From Cupriavidus malaysiensis (lineage in GTDB: Bacteria; Pseudomonadota; Gammaproteobacteria; Burkholderiales; Burkholderiaceae), in the NCBI RefSeq assembly GCF_001854325.1, contig NZ_CP017755.1, positions 1,054,001 through 1,118,000 of the forward strand: 64,000 nt of DNA. The letters are read 5' to 3'. Under the pieces are notes generated by a model. The model made no database searches, was not told the DNA's origin, and saw only the letters and a list, made by a program, of their open reading frames with translations. The translations under genes were made by a program, and so were the position numbers. Shown here piece by piece: positions 1 through 7,700 of this stretch (positions are counted from its first letter, which is position 1; each line of letters opens with the position of its first letter).

Positions 1-160
1 GCTGCGCGCCGCTGGCCTGGTTGCCCAGGTTGAACAGGTTGGTCAGCTCGGGGCGGTCCGCGAACATATTGCGGTAGAAGGTCTGGGTGATGGCGAGGCC
101 ATGTTCCTTCAGCACGGGGACGCTGGCATCGATCAGGGGACGGGCTTGGGCGGAGAGCAT
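1..160 (-). CDS. hmp: Flavohemoglobin (nitric oxide dioxygenase), N-terminal part only
   Basis: The reading frame entering from the window edge starts MLSAQARPLIDASVPVLKEH and continues with an ITQTFYRNMF stretch and an LTNLFNLGNQASGAQ stretch. This is the conserved start of the globin domain of Hmp/FHP flavohemoglobins, which turn nitric oxide and oxygen into nitrate using FAD, heme and NAD(P)H. Only about 53 residues are visible, so the FAD and NAD domains cannot be checked. The ATG lies at 160-158. Two NsrR-like dyads upstream fit nitric-oxide induction. Identification rests on recall of the family's N-terminus and is quite secure. Confidence 0.88.
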   Translation of the reverse strand, partial: MLSAQARPLIDASVPVLKEHGLAITQTFYRNMFADRPELTNLFNLGNQASGAQ

Positions 161-167
161 GATTGAA

Positions 168-190
168 TTGATGTATTCGAAATGCAACAA
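168..190 (-). promoter_or_regulatory. NsrR-like operator, start-proximal
   Basis: A dyad centred on base 179 pairs 8 of 11 positions and contains ATGTATTC-G-AAATGCA. It resembles the known NsrR consensus of two 11-bp halves (AAGATGCATTT type) separated by one base. It sits immediately upstream of the flavohemoglobin start codon, so bound repressor would block transcription or initiation. Confidence 0.55.
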
Positions 191-271
191 AAATGGCGAA
201 CGACCGGCATGGAGGCCGTGGCGTGTCGCGCGGATGAGGTGATGGCGGTCACGCTGGATCCGATTCTATGA

Positions 272-294
272 AAGATGCATTTGTGATGCAATAA
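272..294 (-). promoter_or_regulatory. NsrR-like operator, distal
   Basis: AAGATGCATTT followed by G and TGATGCAATAA contains the inverted repeat TGCAT-N5-ATGCA and matches the left half of the NsrR consensus exactly. It lies about 110 bp upstream of the flavohemoglobin start. Two sites in one promoter suggest cooperative NO-responsive repression. Confidence 0.55.
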
Positions 295-433
295 ATAACC
301 CGCCGCAGCGCGGGATCCGCGGTGCGACGGATTGCCGCGCCCGTGGCCCGGGGCGGGTGAGGCGCCGGGCAGGCCACCGCGGCGGACATGCCGGCCGCGC
401 CCCGGCGGCCGCACTGGCCGGCGCGGAGCAGGC

Positions 434-1897
434 TCAGGCGCCCAGCGCGATGCCGTCCTTGCGCTTGTCGGAGGCGCCCAGCAGGCTGCCGTCGGCGGCG
501 CGCAGCACCGCCTGGGCGCCGCCGAAGTCGCTGCGGCCGCCCAGTTCGCCGGCGCCGACCGGATCGGTATAGCCGGCTGCGCGCAGCGCGCGGGTGACGG
601 CCTCGGGCATGCCGTGCTCGATGGCCAGCGCCGTGGCGGACTCCAGGCGCCAGCGCGGCGCGTCGAGGGCGGCCTGCAGCGGCTGCTGCCAGGCCGCCAG
701 CCGCACCAGCAGCTGCAACTGGCCTTGCGGCTGCATCAGCCCGCCGACCACGCCGAAACCGGCATGGAAGCGGCCGTCGCGCTTGGCCGCGCCGGGCACC
801 ACCGTGTGGTAAGGGCGCTTGCGCGGGGCGGCACTGTTGATGTGGCCGGGGCCGGCGAAGCCGAAACCGCGGTTCTGCAGCACGAAGCCGCAGTCCGGCA
901 CCGCGATGCCGGAGCCGAAGCGCTTGAAGATGCTGCTCATCAGCGTGATGGCGAGGCCGTCGGCGTCGACCACGACGGTGCAGACGGTATTGCCGGCCGG
1001 GTCGGCCACGGTCTGGCTGGCATGGCGCATGGCCTCGCCCATGGCGCGCACGGTCTGCAGCACGGCGCCGGGATCGTCGGCGGCGAGCGCCTGCGGTTCC
1101 AGCGCATCGAGCGCGTGCAGGATGGCGACGCCATGCGTGTTGGGCGGGCATTCGAAGACTTCCAGGCCACGGAAGCGGGTCGACACCGGCGCGCGGAAAT
1201 CGCCGCGATGCTCGGCGAAGTCGCCGGCCGCGAGCACGCCGCCGTGTGCCTGGCAGGCCTGCGCCGCCGCGCGTGCCGGCTCGCCGAGGTAGAAGGCGTC
1301 GGGCCCGTCGCTGGCGATGGCCTGCAGCGTGCGCGCCAGCCCGGGATTGGCGAAGCGCTCTCCGGCGGCGGGCGGACGGCCCGCGCGGTAGAGCGCGGCG
1401 CAAACCGGGTCGGCATGGAGCACGCGGTCGAACAGCGCCCATTCGCGCGCCGCCACCGGGGCCACGGCGAAACCGTCGCGCGCCAGCGCGATGGCCGGGG
1501 CCAGCAGCCGCGGCCAGGGCAGCCGCCCATGGCGTTGGTGCAGGTCGTGCCAGCCGCGCACCACGCCGGGCGTGGTGCAGGAATAAGGGTGGCGCTCCGG
1601 GATGCGCTGCCCGGGCAGCGCATCCAGCAGGGCCGGATCGAGGGCCGCCGGCGCGCGTCCGGTGCCGTTGTAGCTGCTGACCTCGCCATCCGGCGCGACC
1701 ACCATGGCCAGCACGTCGCCGCCGATGCTGGTGGCCATCGGTTCGACCACGCCGAGGATGGCGTCGGCGGCCAGCGCGGCGTCGACCGCGCTGCCCCCCT
1801 CGCGCAGGCACTGCAGTGCGGCCTGCGCCGCCAGCGGGTGGCCGCTCGCCACCATGCAGCGTTGGGCGCGCACGCCTTCGGCTTGCGGATTGCTCAT
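434..1897 (-). CDS. Gamma-glutamyltransferase family protein with altered active-site motif
   Basis: A 487-aa protein whose N-terminus (VASGHPLAAQAALQCLREGG, SAVDAALAADAILGVVEPM, IGGDVLAMVV) is typical of GGT-type Ntn hydrolases, which cleave gamma-glutamyl amides. In canonical members the nucleophile is the second Thr of a TTH motif just before VVDADGN. Here that stretch reads NTVCTVVVDADG, so a Val occupies the expected position while a Thr is kept one residue earlier. The downstream FGSGIAVPDCGFVLQNRG block is conserved. No signal peptide is evident, unlike periplasmic GGTs. It is the last gene of the permease-ferredoxin operon. It may be a paralogue with a shifted nucleophile, or inactive. 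The family is secure, the activity is not. Confidence 0.8.
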   Translation of the reverse strand: MSNPQAEGVRAQRCMVASGHPLAAQAALQCLREGGSAVDAALAADAILGVVEPMATSIGGDVLAMVVAPDGEVSSYNGTGRAPAALDPALLDALPGQRIPERHPYSCTTPGVVRGWHDLHQRHGRLPWPRLLAPAIALARDGFAVAPVAAREWALFDRVLHADPVCAALYRAGRPPAAGERFANPGLARTLQAIASDGPDAFYLGEPARAAAQACQAHGGVLAAGDFAEHRGDFRAPVSTRFRGLEVFECPPNTHGVAILHALDALEPQALAADDPGAVLQTVRAMGEAMRHASQTVADPAGNTVCTVVVDADGLAITLMSSIFKRFGSGIAVPDCGFVLQNRGFGFAGPGHINSAAPRKRPYHTVVPGAAKRDGRFHAGFGVVGGLMQPQGQLQLLVRLAAWQQPLQAALDAPRWRLESATALAIEHGMPEAVTRALRAAGYTDPVGAGELGGRSDFGGAQAVLRAADGSLLGASDKRKDGIALGA

Positions 1898-1940
1898 GCG
1901 ATGCTCCCTGGTCTCGGATGGGGCGGATGGGGCGGCCGCG

Positions 1941-2243
1941 TCAGCGCGACACCGTCTCGACGACCTTCCACGACACGCCGATGTCGCCGTTGACGAAGGT
2001 CTGGCAGGCCATGCGATAGCCGGCGGCCAGTTCTTCGGCGCTGAGGTGCTTGTGTTCCTTCGGCTTGACCGTGTCGGTGTGCTCGAGGCCCTGTTCGATC
2101 CTGCACTTGCAGGTGCCGCACAGGCCGCCGCCGCACTTGAAGGGAATGCCGCCTTTCTCGCGCAGCGAGACGCGCAGCAGATTGCTGTTGGGCGGAGCGG
2201 TGACGACCTTGTTGTCGTTGCTCAGGAAGGTGATCTGGATCAT
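1941..2243 (-). CDS. 2Fe-2S ferredoxin (100 aa)
   Basis: A small plant-type ferredoxin with cluster cysteines C37, C42, C45 (C-x4-C-x2-C) and C80. It should carry single electrons in the cytoplasm to an oxygenase or other redox enzyme. It lies in the same operon as a second ferredoxin and the 97-aa protein, 36 bp after the latter. No oxygenase component is encoded in this operon. The nearest candidates under the same operator type are the HDO oxidase (6883-7614) and the flavin reductase (9806-10816), so it may shuttle between them. The partner assignment is inference. Confidence 0.9.
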   Translation of the reverse strand: MIQITFLSNDNKVVTAPPNSNLLRVSLREKGGIPFKCGGGLCGTCKCRIEQGLEHTDTVKPKEHKHLSAEELAAGYRMACQTFVNGDIGVSWKVVETVSR

Positions 2244-2279
2244 CGTTCAGTCCGTATCGGATGGGGGCGGCGGCGGGGC

Positions 2280-2573
2280 TCAGGCCTGCGCCAGTTGCAG
2301 GTCCATGCTGCCGAAGCTGGCCAGGCGGCGCAGCGCGTCGCGCGCGGCCTCGAGCGTGTCGAATCGCTCGAGAAACTTGGTCGGCACGTGGTTGACGAGC
2401 GCGGGCGGCGTTTCCTCGACCACGCGGATCTTCGTTTCGCGCTGCAGCTCGGCGATGACGAAATGCGTGGTGCGGCGGCCATAGAAGAGGTAGTCGTAGC
2501 TTTCCACCGGCACCACGCCGTCGACGGGCTCGGTGCGGAATTGGCCGGGTTTGCTGGTCAGGATCACATACAT
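2280..2573 (-). CDS. Conserved small protein between two ferredoxins, function unknown
   Basis: A 97-aa soluble protein starting MYVILTSKPGQFRTEPVDG, with no cysteine, no signal peptide and no membrane segment. Mixed hydrophobic strands (residues 1-6, 26-45) and a charged C-terminal helix (LERFDTLEAARDALRRLASF) suggest a compact alpha/beta fold. I do not recognise the family. Its position between two ferredoxin genes, with short gaps on both sides, suggests it belongs to the same electron-transfer system, perhaps as an adaptor or small subunit. Confidence 0.75.
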   Translation of the reverse strand: MYVILTSKPGQFRTEPVDGVVPVESYDYLFYGRRTTHFVIAELQRETKIRVVEETPPALVNHVPTKFLERFDTLEAARDALRRLASFGSMDLQLAQA

Positions 2574-2661
2574 GGTCGGGTGTGCAGGCTAGGCGGGGAG
2601 GGGCGGCGGGGCGCCCCGGCCGGGCTGGTGAAGAATGGTTGGCGCGGCGGCTCGCGCCGCC

Positions 2662-2994
2662 TCAGGCGGCGGCCGCGGCGGCAGGCGCGGCGGCATTGGC
2701 CTCGTCGTCCTGGGCCAGTTCGATGTCGTGCGAGATCCAGAGCTGGCAGGCCAGGCGGTAGCCCTGTTCGAGCCGCTCGCCGAGCTGCTTCTTCTCCTTC
2801 CAGTTGGGGGCGGGCAGGTGTTCGCCGCCGGCGATCACGCGGCACGCGCACTTGGAGCACTTGCCCATGCCGCACTCGTAGCGCAGGTTGGGGTAGGGAA
2901 ACTGCTTGATGCCGGCGCGCACCACCAGGTTGGTGTTGTCCTTGACCTCGTCGGCGAAGACCTGGCCGTGCTTGTGAAAGAGAACCTTGGGCAT
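2662..2994 (-). CDS. 2Fe-2S ferredoxin (110 aa)
   Basis: A ferredoxin with cysteines C41, C46, C49 (YECGMGKCSKCAC) and C83. It differs clearly from the ferredoxin at 1941-2243, so the operon carries two distinct electron carriers rather than a recent duplicate. The last 15 residues are an alanine-rich tail ([12 protein letters not shown]) that looks like a low-complexity extension. It follows the permease gene by 73 bp on the same strand. Likely role: electron supply to an oxygenase or oxidase encoded in the divergent half of the cluster. Confidence 0.9.
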   Translation of the reverse strand: MPKVLFHKHGQVFADEVKDNTNLVVRAGIKQFPYPNLRYECGMGKCSKCACRVIAGGEHLPAPNWKEKKQLGERLEQGYRLACQLWISHDIELAQDDEANAAAPAAAAAA

Positions 2995-3067
2995 GACGTC
3001 TGCTCTGTTTGCTGCGGGATGGCTGGGGATGTCCGGGGAGGCGGGCGATGCGCCGGATCGGGGCGGT

Positions 3068-4603
3068 TCAGGACCAGATCAGCATGGCCGCCGCGGTGGA
3101 GCAGGCCAGGCCGATCAGCACCGGGATCAGCAGGGCGCGCACGGCCTCCAGCACCGGCACGCGGGCGAAGCCGGCCACGGCGATCAGCGAGGACCAGGCG
3201 ACCAGCGTGCCGCCGCCGGTCCAGACCGCGCCCATCTGGCCGACCGCCGCCAGCGTGGCGGGATCGAAGCCGACCACCGGGCCCAGCGCGCCGGCCAGGG
3301 TGCCGGTCAGCGGCAGGCCGGCGAAGCCGGAGCCGTCGATGCCGGTGATCATGCCGACCAGCAGCACGCCGAAGGCGACCAGCACGTGGTTGTCGGGAAT
3401 CATGTGCTGGTAGGCCTGGATCAGTTCGAACAGCAGGCTGGGCGCCTTGCCCGGCGGCAGGCCGAGGATCTGCGCGGCGGTCTCGCCGGCGCCGACGAAG
3501 AAGAAGCCCGCGATCGGCAGCACCGAACCCATGGCCTTGAAGGCGAACACGAAGCCGTCGGTGATGTGCTCGGGGCAGACGTCCAGCATCCTGCGCGGGC
3601 CTTCGGCGGCGAGCGTGGCCAGCATCATCAGCACCGCCGCCACGCCGCCCACCAGCGCGGCTGCCTCGCCGCCCTTGAGATCGGCAATGTCGGAGCCGAG
3701 CTTGGGCATCACCATGATGGCGACCACGCAGAGGAAGGCCAGCGGCGTCACCAGCGCGAAGCACTTCGACCACTTGATGCGGCGGCGCTCCACCATCGAC
3801 AGGCTGGCCGCGATGTTCTGCTCGGTCACCAGCGGTTCCTCGTGGCTGGTGCCGCGCGCCAGCTCGGCCTTGTCGAAAGTGCCGCCGCCGTCCACCGGCT
3901 GGGCCCCGCCCGCGCGTGCCTGCCAGCGGTCGAGCAGCAAGCCGCTGGCCGGCACGATGTGCTTGCGCATCGACAGGTAGGCCAGGCTCAGGGCGATGGC
4001 GCCGGTGATGATCGACAGCGTCAGCGCGCGGTCGGCCACCACGGCGGCGCTGACCGCCGCGCCGGCGGCCTTGGCGCTGATGCCGGGCGCCACGCCGATC
4101 ACATAGTCGGACGACAGCGCCATGCCCTGGCCGGCGATGGCGATGGCCATGGCACCCGCCAGCGGCGGCAGCCCGGCGGCGATCGCGGCCGGCAGCAGGA
4201 TGGCCGACACCAGCGGCACCGCCGGGGTCGGCCAGAAGAACAGCGAGATCACGTAGGTGATGGCGGCCAGGATGAAGAAGGCCGAGTGTCCGTTCTTCAT
4301 CACCACGCGGAAGGGCTCGACCATGCGGATGTCCGAGCGCAGCGTCTTCAGCGCGTTGAGCAGCGCCGTCATGAAGGCGATCACCAGGAAGATGTTGAAC
4401 AGCTCCTTGGCGGCCACCAGGCTGGCCGAGAAGATTCCGCCCAGCGCCTGGATCGGGCTGCCGGTCAGGGCGAAGATGACCAGAAAGGTGCCGGTGATGG
4501 CGGGTACCACCACGTTGGCGCGCAGGATCATGGTCAGGACGATGACCGCGACTCCTAGTAGGTAGATCCAGTGCGCGGCACCGATCACGACATCTTGTTG
4601 CAT
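3068..4603 (-). CDS. Multi-spanning inner-membrane permease (ion-transporter type)
   Basis: About 511 aa from the ATG at 4603, which is preceded by an AGGGGA ribosome site. A longer upstream frame exists but would run through the promoter element. At least ten hydrophobic segments are separated by short loops, with one large hydrophilic loop near residues 215-270 (TFDKAELARGTSHEEPLVTEQN). The glycine-rich repeats resemble the ion-transporter superfamily (DcuC/GntP/citrate-type carriers), but I cannot name the subfamily. As first gene of the operon it probably imports the substrate of the pathway. Confidence 0.75.
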   Translation of the reverse strand: MQQDVVIGAAHWIYLLGVAVIVLTMILRANVVVPAITGTFLVIFALTGSPIQALGGIFSASLVAAKELFNIFLVIAFMTALLNALKTLRSDIRMVEPFRVVMKNGHSAFFILAAITYVISLFFWPTPAVPLVSAILLPAAIAAGLPPLAGAMAIAIAGQGMALSSDYVIGVAPGISAKAAGAAVSAAVVADRALTLSIITGAIALSLAYLSMRKHIVPASGLLLDRWQARAGGAQPVDGGGTFDKAELARGTSHEEPLVTEQNIAASLSMVERRRIKWSKCFALVTPLAFLCVVAIMVMPKLGSDIADLKGGEAAALVGGVAAVLMMLATLAAEGPRRMLDVCPEHITDGFVFAFKAMGSVLPIAGFFFVGAGETAAQILGLPPGKAPSLLFELIQAYQHMIPDNHVLVAFGVLLVGMITGIDGSGFAGLPLTGTLAGALGPVVGFDPATLAAVGQMGAVWTGGGTLVAWSSLIAVAGFARVPVLEAVRALLIPVLIGLACSTAAAMLIWS

Positions 4604-4655
4604 GGCGATTCCCCTGGGGCTGAGGTATGTGATGTGAGGGCGGCTCGTTTGCCGT

Positions 4656-4672
4656 TTTCGTATACTATATTC
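4656..4672 (-). promoter_or_regulatory. GTATAC-type element A, permease-ferredoxin operon
   Basis: TTTTCGTATACTATATT lies about 55 bp upstream of the permease start. The GTATAC core fits the general GntR-family operator form GT-M-(N0-1)-K-AC. The same core with similar flanks recurs before four other transcription units of the cluster. It could also overlap a -10 box, since TATAGT is present on the minus strand. Confidence 0.5.
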
Positions 4673-4836
4673 CGATTCGCACTCAAACAAGCGAAATCTG
4701 ATCCGGATTTCTACGTACCCATTTTTGGTGCGGTTTGACGGGAAGCCGCGCATTTATTGGGAATGCGGGCGCCAATCTGGGGCCGGCCGGGCATCGCCGG
4801 CTTCCCTTGGCTTGTGATCTTTCGCTTCTTTTGTGT

Positions 4837-4853
4837 AGACTGTATACCAAATT
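4837..4853 (+). promoter_or_regulatory. GTATAC-type element B, TSUP/OCD unit
   Basis: The element reads GACTGTATACCAAATT on the plus strand, or AATTTGGTATACAGTC in reverse. It lies about 30 bp upstream of the ATG at 4882, in the divergent promoter region shared with element A. Confidence 0.5.
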
Positions 4854-4881
4854 AAGCGAGCCGAGCCGGCCACACGCAGCA

Positions 4882-5637
4882 ATGCACAGCACCTTCCCTT
4901 ACCTGCCTGCGGGCCTGTCCGCCCTGGACTACGCGCTGATGGGCGCCCTGATCTTCGCCGGCGCCTGCCTGCAGGGCATCGGCGGCATCGGCTTCGCCAT
5001 GCTGTCGGCGCCGCTCGGGGCCTTGTTCTTCCCGCAACTGGTGCCGGGGCCGCTGCTGGCGCTGGGCGGCTGCGTGTCGCTGCTGTCGGCGCTGCGCGAA
5101 TTCCGTGCCATCGCCTGGCCGCTGGCGGGCGCGGCCCTGTGCGGGCGCGCCGGTGGCGGCCTGCTGGCGGTGGCGGTGATCAGCAGCCTGCGCCCGGAGC
5201 CGCTCGCCGTGCTGTTCTCGGTGTCCATCCTGCTGGCCGTGGCGATGAGCCTGCTGGGCTGGCGCGTGGCCGCCTCGACCGCCTCGCTGGCGGTGGCCGG
5301 CGCCGCTTCCGGCTTCATGGGCACCATCACTTCGGCCGGGGCGCCGCCTTTTGCCATCGTGATGCAGCACGTGGCGCCCGAGCGCATGCGCGCCACCATC
5401 GGCTGCATCCTGTGCGGCGGGGCCGCGCTGTCGCTGGCCATGCTGTCGGTGGCGGGGCGCTTCGGCGCGGCCGAGGTGCGACTCGGCGTGGCGCTGTCGC
5501 CCTTCCTGCTGGCCGGTTTCGCCCTGTCCAACCGCCTCAGGGGGCGGTGGTCGGCGCTGGCGGTGCGGCGCCTGCTGCTCGCGCTGTGCGCGGCGGGCGC
5601 CCTGGGCGTGCTGGCCAAGCTGGCCTGGCCGGGCTGA
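4882..5637 (+). CDS. TSUP (TauE/SafE) family membrane permease
   Basis: A 251-aa hydrophobic protein with about eight predicted membrane segments. The N-terminal ALIFAGACLQGIGGIGFAML block and the later GAASGFMGTITSAGAPPFAIVM block are the two pseudo-symmetric signatures of TSUP permeases, which export or import organic anions such as sulfonates or sulfoacetate. I chose the ATG at 4882 because an upstream in-frame start would place the operator-like GTATAC element inside the gene. The ribosome site is weak. It is followed by the cyclodeaminase-family gene 127 bp downstream. The substrate is unknown. Confidence 0.85.
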   Translation: MHSTFPYLPAGLSALDYALMGALIFAGACLQGIGGIGFAMLSAPLGALFFPQLVPGPLLALGGCVSLLSALREFRAIAWPLAGAALCGRAGGGLLAVAVISSLRPEPLAVLFSVSILLAVAMSLLGWRVAASTASLAVAGAASGFMGTITSAGAPPFAIVMQHVAPERMRATIGCILCGGAALSLAMLSVAGRFGAAEVRLGVALSPFLLAGFALSNRLRGRWSALAVRRLLLALCAAGALGVLAKLAWPG

Positions 5638-5764
5638 GCCCCGCCCGGCGCGGCGCGGCGCCGGCCTGTGCCGCAGCCCCTTCCCCGGCGCAATCTTCCC
5701 GTTTCCTTTTCGTGTTCGAACCCCAGCGCCAGGCGCCCCCCGCCGGCCAAGTACCGGAGTTGCC

Positions 5765-6688
5765 ATGCAGCATATTTCAGATGAGATGATCGACCGCCAC
5801 GTCAGCGGAGCCGAAGCGCAGCAGGTGATGCTGGAGGCCTTCCGCAGTTTCGCCGACGGTCGCGCGGCCATGCAGGAACGGATCCGTACGGAAGCCGGCG
5901 GCGTCAAGCTGTCGACGCTCGGCGCGGTCATTCCCGAGCGCGGCGTGGCCGGCGCCAAGGTCTATACGACCATCGCCGGCCAGTTTTCCTTCGTCATCCT
6001 GATCTTCTCGAGCGAGGACGGCCGCCCGCTGGCCTCCTTCGATGCCGGCGCCATCACGCGCCTGCGCACCGCTGCCTGCTCGGTGGTCGCCGCGCGCCAC
6101 CTGGCGCGGGCGGATGCCGCCACGCTGGCCTTGTTCGGCGCCGGCACGCAGGGCGTTGCCCATGCCCGGCAGCTCAGCGCGGCCCTGCCGCTCGAACGCA
6201 TCCTGGTCAACGATCCCCACGCCGACGCCGGCCTGCCGGCGCGGCTGTCCGACTGGTGCGGCATTCCGGTCGAACTGGCCGAGGCGGAGGAGGCCGCGGC
6301 CCGGGCCGACATCGTGGTGACCGCCTCGCGCTCCACCACGCCGCTGTTCCCGGGCGCTTCGCTCAAGCCGGGCGCCTTCGTGGCCGCGATCGGTTCCAGC
6401 CTGCCGCATACGCGCGAGCTGGACGACGAGGCCCTGCGCCGCGCGGCGGCGGTGGTGGTGGAGTGGCGCCCGCAGTCCACGCGCGAGGCCGGCGACATCG
6501 TGCTGGCCGGCCCCGGCGTGCTGCCGGCCGACAAGGTGGTCGAACTGGGCGACGTGCTGCTGGGCAAGGTGCGCCCGCGGCGCGGCGACGCCGACATCGT
6601 GGTCTACAAGTCCGTCGGCGTGGGCCTGGAAGACATCGCCCTGGCGGGTTTTGCCTGGGAAAAGATCCGCGCGGCGGGCCACGCCTGA
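5765..6688 (+). CDS. Ornithine cyclodeaminase / mu-crystallin family protein
   Basis: 307 aa with the family's N-terminal dimerisation part and a Rossmann domain (ATLALFGAGTQGVAHARQL, about residues 118-136), then VVTASRSTTPLFPG and AIGSSLPHTRELDD. Members are NAD(P)-dependent and act as ornithine cyclodeaminases, ketimine or pyrroline-2-carboxylate reductases, or related imino/amino-acid enzymes. The sequence alone does not separate these. The cluster context (oxidase, aldehyde dehydrogenase, GGT-like protein) makes an amino- or imino-acid intermediate plausible. The ATG at 5765 gives full family length. Confidence 0.88.
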   Translation: MQHISDEMIDRHVSGAEAQQVMLEAFRSFADGRAAMQERIRTEAGGVKLSTLGAVIPERGVAGAKVYTTIAGQFSFVILIFSSEDGRPLASFDAGAITRLRTAACSVVAARHLARADAATLALFGAGTQGVAHARQLSAALPLERILVNDPHADAGLPARLSDWCGIPVELAEAEEAAARADIVVTASRSTTPLFPGASLKPGAFVAAIGSSLPHTRELDDEALRRAAAVVVEWRPQSTREAGDIVLAGPGVLPADKVVELGDVLLGKVRPRRGDADIVVYKSVGVGLEDIALAGFAWEKIRAAGHA

Positions 6689-6792
6689 CCGTGCCTGCCC
6701 GTCGCCGCGCCGCGGCGGCGTTCTCCGTGGGCGACAGAAGCCATGCAAGCGATGGAAACGCAGAAAACGCTTGCAGCGCCCTGATGAATGTA

Positions 6793-6810
6793 TATAGTAT
6801 ACCAAAAACA
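6793..6810 (+). promoter_or_regulatory. GTATAC-type element C, HDO oxidase unit
   Basis: TATAGTATACCAAAAA, or TTTTTGGTATACTATA in reverse, lies about 75 bp upstream of the oxidase start. The reverse reading shares its TTTNGTATACTATA stretch with element A. Possible -10 boxes (TATAGT, TATACC) overlap it. Confidence 0.5.
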
Positions 6811-6882
6811 GCGACGCGATCCCGAGCGGAGCTGACCCGTCCCAAAGCCACCTGAAGCCAAGCCAAGACAAGGAGCCCCGAC

Positions 6883-7614
6883 ATGGCTGAACTGATGAAC
6901 CGCGAAGCATTCCGTACCGCCCTGGAAGAAGCGATCAAGGGCAAGAGCGCCAACAAGGCCCCGTTCAGCGTGGCCTGGGCGAGCGGCAAGCTGAGCCGCG
7001 CGCACCTGGCGCGCTGGGCCGAGAACCACTATCACTACGTCGGCCCCTTCGCGGACTACCTGGGCTACATCTACGCCCGCACGCCCGACCGCTACACCGA
7101 GGCCAAGGACTTCCTGCTGGCCAATATGTATGAAGAGGAGATCGGCGGCGACCGCCACACCGACCTGCTGATCCGCTTCGCCGAGGCCTGCGGCACCACG
7201 CGCGAGCGCGTGGTCGATCCTGACAATATGTCGCCCACCACGCGCGGCCTGCAGTCGTGGTGCTACGCCGTGGCCATGCGCGAAGACCCGATCGTGGCGG
7301 TGGCCGGCCTGGTGGTCGGGCTGGAGTCGCAGGTGCCGTCGATCTATCGCAAGCAGACGCCGACGCTGCGCGACAAGTACCAGTTCACCGACGAAGAGGT
7401 CGAGTTCTTCGACCTGCATATCGTCTCCGACGAGATCCACGGAGAGCGCGGCTACCAGATCGTGCTGGAGCATGCCAACACGCCGGAACTGCAGCAGCGC
7501 TGCCTGAAGATCTGCGAGATCGGCGCACAGATGCGCCTGCTGTACACCACGGCGCTCTATCACGACTACGTCGCCAAGGACCTGTCGATGGCCGAGCTGG
7601 CGATGGCCGCCTGA
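6883..7614 (+). CDS. Heme-oxygenase-like diiron oxidase (HDO / TenA-PqqC-CADD fold)
   Basis: A 243-aa all-helical protein of the TenA/PqqC/CADD fold. A full set of six candidate iron ligands is present: E85 and H92 (EEEIGGDRH), E148 (VVGLES), and H179, D183, H186 (DLHIVSDEIH). The spacings (7, 56, 31, 4, 3) nearly match those I recall for chlamydial CADD and other HDO oxidases, whereas classic TenA and PqqC lack the metal set. HDO enzymes activate oxygen at a labile Fe2 centre to cleave C-C or C-N bonds or to oxidise amines and carboxylates, and they need external electrons. The ferredoxins and reductase of this cluster could supply these. The substrate is unknown. The ribosome site AAGGAGC precedes the ATG. 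Confidence 0.85.
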   Translation: MAELMNREAFRTALEEAIKGKSANKAPFSVAWASGKLSRAHLARWAENHYHYVGPFADYLGYIYARTPDRYTEAKDFLLANMYEEEIGGDRHTDLLIRFAEACGTTRERVVDPDNMSPTTRGLQSWCYAVAMREDPIVAVAGLVVGLESQVPSIYRKQTPTLRDKYQFTDEEVEFFDLHIVSDEIHGERGYQIVLEHANTPELQQRCLKICEIGAQMRLLYTTALYHDYVAKDLSMAELAMAA

Positions 7615-7647
7615 GTGTCGCGCGGCGCGGCTCTGCCCGCCATGCAC

Positions 7648-7672
7648 GGCGCCCCGCCCGGTGCGGGGCGCC
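7648..7672. terminator. Strong GC hairpin after the HDO gene
   Basis: Arms GGCGCCCCGC and GCGGGGCGCC pair perfectly around a 5-nt loop. There is no T-run, so it may attenuate, terminate with Rho, or protect mRNA ends. Identical arms recur at 10826-10845. Confidence 0.5.
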
Positions 7673-7700
7673 GATCCCATCGATTTCCAGGGTTTGCATC

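Noticed and set aside
4735..4881. Longer N-terminus for the TSUP permease
   Set aside because: The extension has no family similarity and would place the GTATAC element inside the gene.
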